Below, piece by piece: positions 61,286 through 64,000 of a stretch of DNA of 64,000 nucleotides. Under the pieces are notes generated by a model. The model saw only the letters and a list, made by a program, of their open reading frames with translations. It was not told where the DNA came from and ran no database searches. Every line of letters starts with the position of its first letter. Position 1 is the first letter of the stretch. The translations under genes and the position numbers were made by a program. Source of the DNA: Luteimonas kalidii (lineage in GTDB: Bacteria > Pseudomonadota > Gammaproteobacteria > Xanthomonadales > Xanthomonadaceae). The stretch lies in contig NZ_JARXRO010000020.1 in the NCBI RefSeq assembly GCF_029887935.1, positions 683,231-747,230 on the forward strand, written 5' to 3'.

Positions 61286-63045
61286 CTGACGTCTTCGCCT
61301 CCCTGCATTTCCTGCGTCCGCAGTGGCTGTGGGCGCTGCTCGCGCTGCCGCTGCTGGCCGCGTGGTGGCTGGCGCAGCGGCGGCGGGCCGGGATCTGGCG
61401 CGCGCATGTGGATCCGCACCTGTTGCCCCATCTGGTCGAAGCCGGGGTCGCGCGGCGTGGTGTCGGCGGCATCGCGCTGCGCCTGCTGGCGGTCACGCTC
61501 GCGGTGCTGGCCCTGTCCGGGCCCAGCTGGCGACAGGGCGAGGCACCGCTGCGGCAGGGCGCGCGCGCGCTGGTGGTCGCGTTCGACCTGTCCGACGCCA
61601 TGCTGGCGCCCGATCTGCCGCCTTCGCGCCTGCTGCAGGCGCGCGCATGGCTGGACACGTTCCTGCAGTCGCGCGACGGCGACGTCGGCCTGGTCGCATT
61701 CTCGGACGATGCCTACACGGTGACGCCGCTCACCGACGACGCGGCGAACGTGGCGATCTTCATCGATGCGCTGGCCCCGGACGTCATGCCGGTGGACGGG
61801 CATCGGCCGGAGCGCGCGATCCATGCCGCGATGGCGCTGCTCGTCCAGGCCGGCCACCGCAGCGGCGACATCCTGCTGATGACGCATGCTGCAGACGCGT
61901 CCGCGGAGGCGGCGGCCGCGCGTGCGAGCGCGGCGGGAATTCGGGTCTCGGTGCTCGGGCTGGGCCGGCCCGCCGGTGCCAGCTACCGCGCGCGCGACGG
62001 CAGCCTGCGGCCCTCGCGCCTGGATGCCGCCTCGCTGCAGCGCGTCGCCGAGGCCGGTGGAGGCGCATACGCCACGCTCTCGGCCGGAGCGGCCGGACTC
62101 GAGCTGTCCGGCGCGTCCACGACTTCGTCGACGACAACGCAATCGCGTGCGACCGCCGCCACGCGCACGTGGCGCGACGACGGCTACTGGCTGCTGGTGC
62201 CGCTGCTGCTGCTCGGACTGTTCGCCTTCCGCCGGGGTTCGGGTCTGGCCGTGCTCGCCCTGTGCATGCTGCTGCCCATCCCCGGCCTCCACGCCGCCGA
62301 ACCGGTCGACGGCACCGCCTGGAGCCGCGCCGACCAGGTCGAACATGCGCGCATGCGCGCTGGGCTGGAGGCCTACCGCGCCGGTCGGCTCGACGAAGCC
62401 GAGCGCACGTGGCGTGCGCTTCCCGGTGCCGAGGCCGCGTACAACCGCGGCAATGCGCTCGCGCGTGCCGGGCGCCTGGAGCAGGCGATCGCCGCATACG
62501 ACGAGGCGCTGCGGCAGCAGCCGGGAATGGAAGACGCGATCGCCAACCGTGCCGTGGTGCAGGCCGCGCTGGAGCGCGATCCGCCGTCCGGCCCGGGGGC
62601 GGCGCGGCAGGACCCGGAGGCGGGCGACGAGCAGTCCGGCGACGATGCGTCGGGCGGCGAGAACGCACAACCGGCGCAGTCCGAAGGCGAGCCGGGCGAG
62701 TCGGGAACCCCTCCGCCGGCATCCCGGCCGCAGGACGATGCCGGCGCGCCGCGGCGCGAAACCCCGCGCGCACCGGACGCTCCGGTCGATGCGCAGGCGC
62801 AGGACCAGGCCGACGCGGCGCAACGCCAGCGCATGCAACAGGCGCTGGACGCCGGGCAGGACGCGGCCGAAAACGGGGACGCGACTCCCGGCGACCCGGA
62901 GCGCGCCGAAACCGAAGCCGAGCGCGAACGCCGCCAGGCCGGCGAAGCCTGGCTGCGGCGCGTGCCCGACGATCCCGGCGGCCTGCTGCGCGCGCGCTTC
63001 CGCCTCGAACACGAACGCCGCACCGGCAACAGGAGTGCGCCATGA
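61282..63045 (+). CDS. VWA-TPR fusion protein (BatB/BatC-like)
   Basis: The 587-residue protein has N-terminal helices (WLWALLALPLLAAWWLAQ) and a VWA domain. A second hydrophobic pair lies near residues 300-335, followed by a TPR region (ARAGRLEQAIAAYDEALRQQPG). A long Gln/Asp/Pro-rich low-complexity tail runs from about residue 435. It combines BatB and BatC, which are separate genes in some bacteria. The metal site reads DLSDA rather than DxSxS, so the last Ser is replaced. It overlaps batD by four bases. Confidence 0.9.
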   Translation: MTDVFASLHFLRPQWLWALLALPLLAAWWLAQRRRAGIWRAHVDPHLLPHLVEAGVARRGVGGIALRLLAVTLAVLALSGPSWRQGEAPLRQGARALVVAFDLSDAMLAPDLPPSRLLQARAWLDTFLQSRDGDVGLVAFSDDAYTVTPLTDDAANVAIFIDALAPDVMPVDGHRPERAIHAAMALLVQAGHRSGDILLMTHAADASAEAAAARASAAGIRVSVLGLGRPAGASYRARDGSLRPSRLDAASLQRVAEAGGGAYATLSAGAAGLELSGASTTSSTTTQSRATAATRTWRDDGYWLLVPLLLLGLFAFRRGSGLAVLALCMLLPIPGLHAAEPVDGTAWSRADQVEHARMRAGLEAYRAGRLDEAERTWRALPGAEAAYNRGNALARAGRLEQAIAAYDEALRQQPGMEDAIANRAVVQAALERDPPSGPGAARQDPEAGDEQSGDDASGGENAQPAQSEGEPGESGTPPPASRPQDDAGAPRRETPRAPDAPVDAQAQDQADAAQRQRMQQALDAGQDAAENGDATPGDPERAETEAERERRQAGEAWLRRVPDDPGGLLRARFRLEHERRTGNRSAP

Positions 63046-64000
63046 CCCGCATCGCACGGATGCTCTTCGCCGGGCTGCTCGCATGCAGCGCGATCGCGCC
63101 GGCGCAGGCCGCCACGCGCGCGTGGCTGGACCGCGACCGGATCGGGGTGGGCGAGACCACCACGCTCAACATCGAGACCGACCAGGCCGGCGCGCGGATG
63201 CCGGGATTCGCGGAACTGGTGCCCGACTTCGTGCTCAGCGGCCACAGCAGCAGCCGCGGCACCGAACGGGTCAACGGCCGTTCGCGCCCGCGGGTGCTGT
63301 TCGCGGTCGCGCTGCAGCCGCGACGCGAAGGCGTGGTGACCGTCCCGGAGTTGCGCGTGGGCAACGAGTCGACCGCGCCGCTCGCGCTCACCGTGGTGCC
63401 GGCGTCCACCGCGCCCGCGCGCGCCGGCCGGCCGGTCTTCATCGAGAGCGAGGCCGACACCCGCTCGCCCTGGGTCCAGCAGTCGGTGGGCTACACCTTG
63501 CGCCTGTACTACGCCACGCCGCTGGTCTCGGGCCAGCTCGACCAGCCGGCGCCCGAGGGCGCGGCGCTGCAGCGCGTCGGCAGCGACCTGCAGTACAGCC
63601 GTGAACTCGCCGGCCGCCGCTACACCGTGGTCGAGCGGCGCTTCGTCGTCGTGCCCGAGCGCAGCGGCACGCTGACCATCCCCGGTGCGCGTTTCGAGGG
63701 CACGGGAGTGGGCGGCTTTTTCGACGACATGTTCGGCGACGGCCGCCGCGCCCTGCAGGCCAACGGCCCGCCGCAGATCCTGCAGGTGCGCGCCGCGCCC
63801 GATGCCGCGCCGCAGCCATGGCTGCCGCTGCACGGGCTGGAGCTGCGCTACCTGGCCACGCCGCAATCGTTGCGCGTCGGCGAGGCGGCGACCATCGACG
63901 TCGAACTCGTCGCCGACGGCGCGTCGGCCAGCCAGCTGCCCGACATGGTGCTGCCGGCGATCGACGGCGCGCAGGTGTTCCCCGAACCGCCGCAGGTGGA
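63042..64000 (+). CDS. batD: BatD-like protein, 3' end outside window
   Basis: The frame opens at ATG 63042, overlapping the preceding stop, and stays open to the window edge (319 codons visible). A signal peptide (MTRIARMLFAGLLACSAIAPAQA) is followed by beta-domains typical of BatD: WLDRDRIGVGETTTLNIET, then YTLRLYYATPLVSGQLDQP and YTVVERRFVVVPERSGTLTIP. BatD is usually a periplasmic protein with a C-terminal membrane anchor, which would lie outside the window. It closes the MoxR-Bat operon. Confidence 0.9.
   Translation, partial: MTRIARMLFAGLLACSAIAPAQAATRAWLDRDRIGVGETTTLNIETDQAGARMPGFAELVPDFVLSGHSSSRGTERVNGRSRPRVLFAVALQPRREGVVTVPELRVGNESTAPLALTVVPASTAPARAGRPVFIESEADTRSPWVQQSVGYTLRLYYATPLVSGQLDQPAPEGAALQRVGSDLQYSRELAGRRYTVVERRFVVVPERSGTLTIPGARFEGTGVGGFFDDMFGDGRRALQANGPPQILQVRAAPDAAPQPWLPLHGLELRYLATPQSLRVGEAATIDVELVADGASASQLPDMVLPAIDGAQVFPEPPQV

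Overview
The window is a GC-rich (visibly around 65-70%) chromosomal segment of a gammaproteobacterium of the Xanthomonadaceae/Lysobacteraceae. The evidence is the synteny thrS-infC-rpmI-rplT-pheS-pheT-ihfA-merR-tRNA-Pro running straight into a xanthan-type gum cluster ending in a gumN-like gene, together with the Xanthomonas/Caulobacter-type TonB-dependent receptor and type IV pilus genes. I cannot fix the genus; Luteimonas- or Lysobacter-like relatives are plausible. Nothing looks like a prophage, plasmid, insertion sequence or CRISPR array. It is mostly a conserved core chromosome with a few compact regulatory elements.

Layout. 1-4.9 kb: the end of a minor-pilin cluster (pilX fragment, pilY1, pilE), tRNA-Asn, and a displaced fimT/gspH gene on the other strand. 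5.0-7.3 kb: uvrB and tRNA-Val. 7.7-16.9 kb: an alpha-glucan utilisation locus (TonB-dependent receptor, GH13 alpha-glucosidase, MFS permease, lipoprotein GH13 amylase, LacI regulator) with an identical palindromic operator candidate at the receptor promoter and in the glucosidase/permease divergent promoter. 17-25.7 kb: the translation cluster, with a probable threonine attenuator before thrS, an AUU start on infC, and a 741-bp infC-rpmI gap full of hairpins.

25.7-40.4 kb: tRNA-Pro, then a gum cluster, gumB-C-D-E-F-H-I-J-K-L-M, with most junctions translationally overlapped. It encodes the five glycosyltransferase steps for a xanthan-like pentasaccharide, one acetyltransferase, a pyruvyltransferase, polymerase, flippase and export pair. 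A cupin gene and a gumN-like gene follow. 40.4-49.8 kb: a truncated GGDEF remnant, dxs, an unknown two-domain protein, an HNH endonuclease, an acyl-CoA dehydrogenase, a small lipoprotein, tRNA-Phe, gltA and a conserved unknown gene. 49.9-57.7 kb: penicillin-binding protein 1A divergent from the type IV pilus operon pilMNOPQ. 57.8-64 kb: a MoxR/Bat-type operon (moxR, DUF58, DUF4381, VWA, VWA-TPR, batD) running off the end.

The most interesting non-coding signal is a 100-bp dispersed element present twice in opposite orientation (7500-7599 and 20037-20136). It has 19-bp terminal inverted repeats enclosing two hairpins. The copies are about 85% identical, and base changes in two helices are compensatory, which suggests the folded RNA or DNA structure is what is conserved. 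The second is the thrS leader: an 8-codon peptide with two Thr codons followed by mutually exclusive hairpins and a U6 tract.
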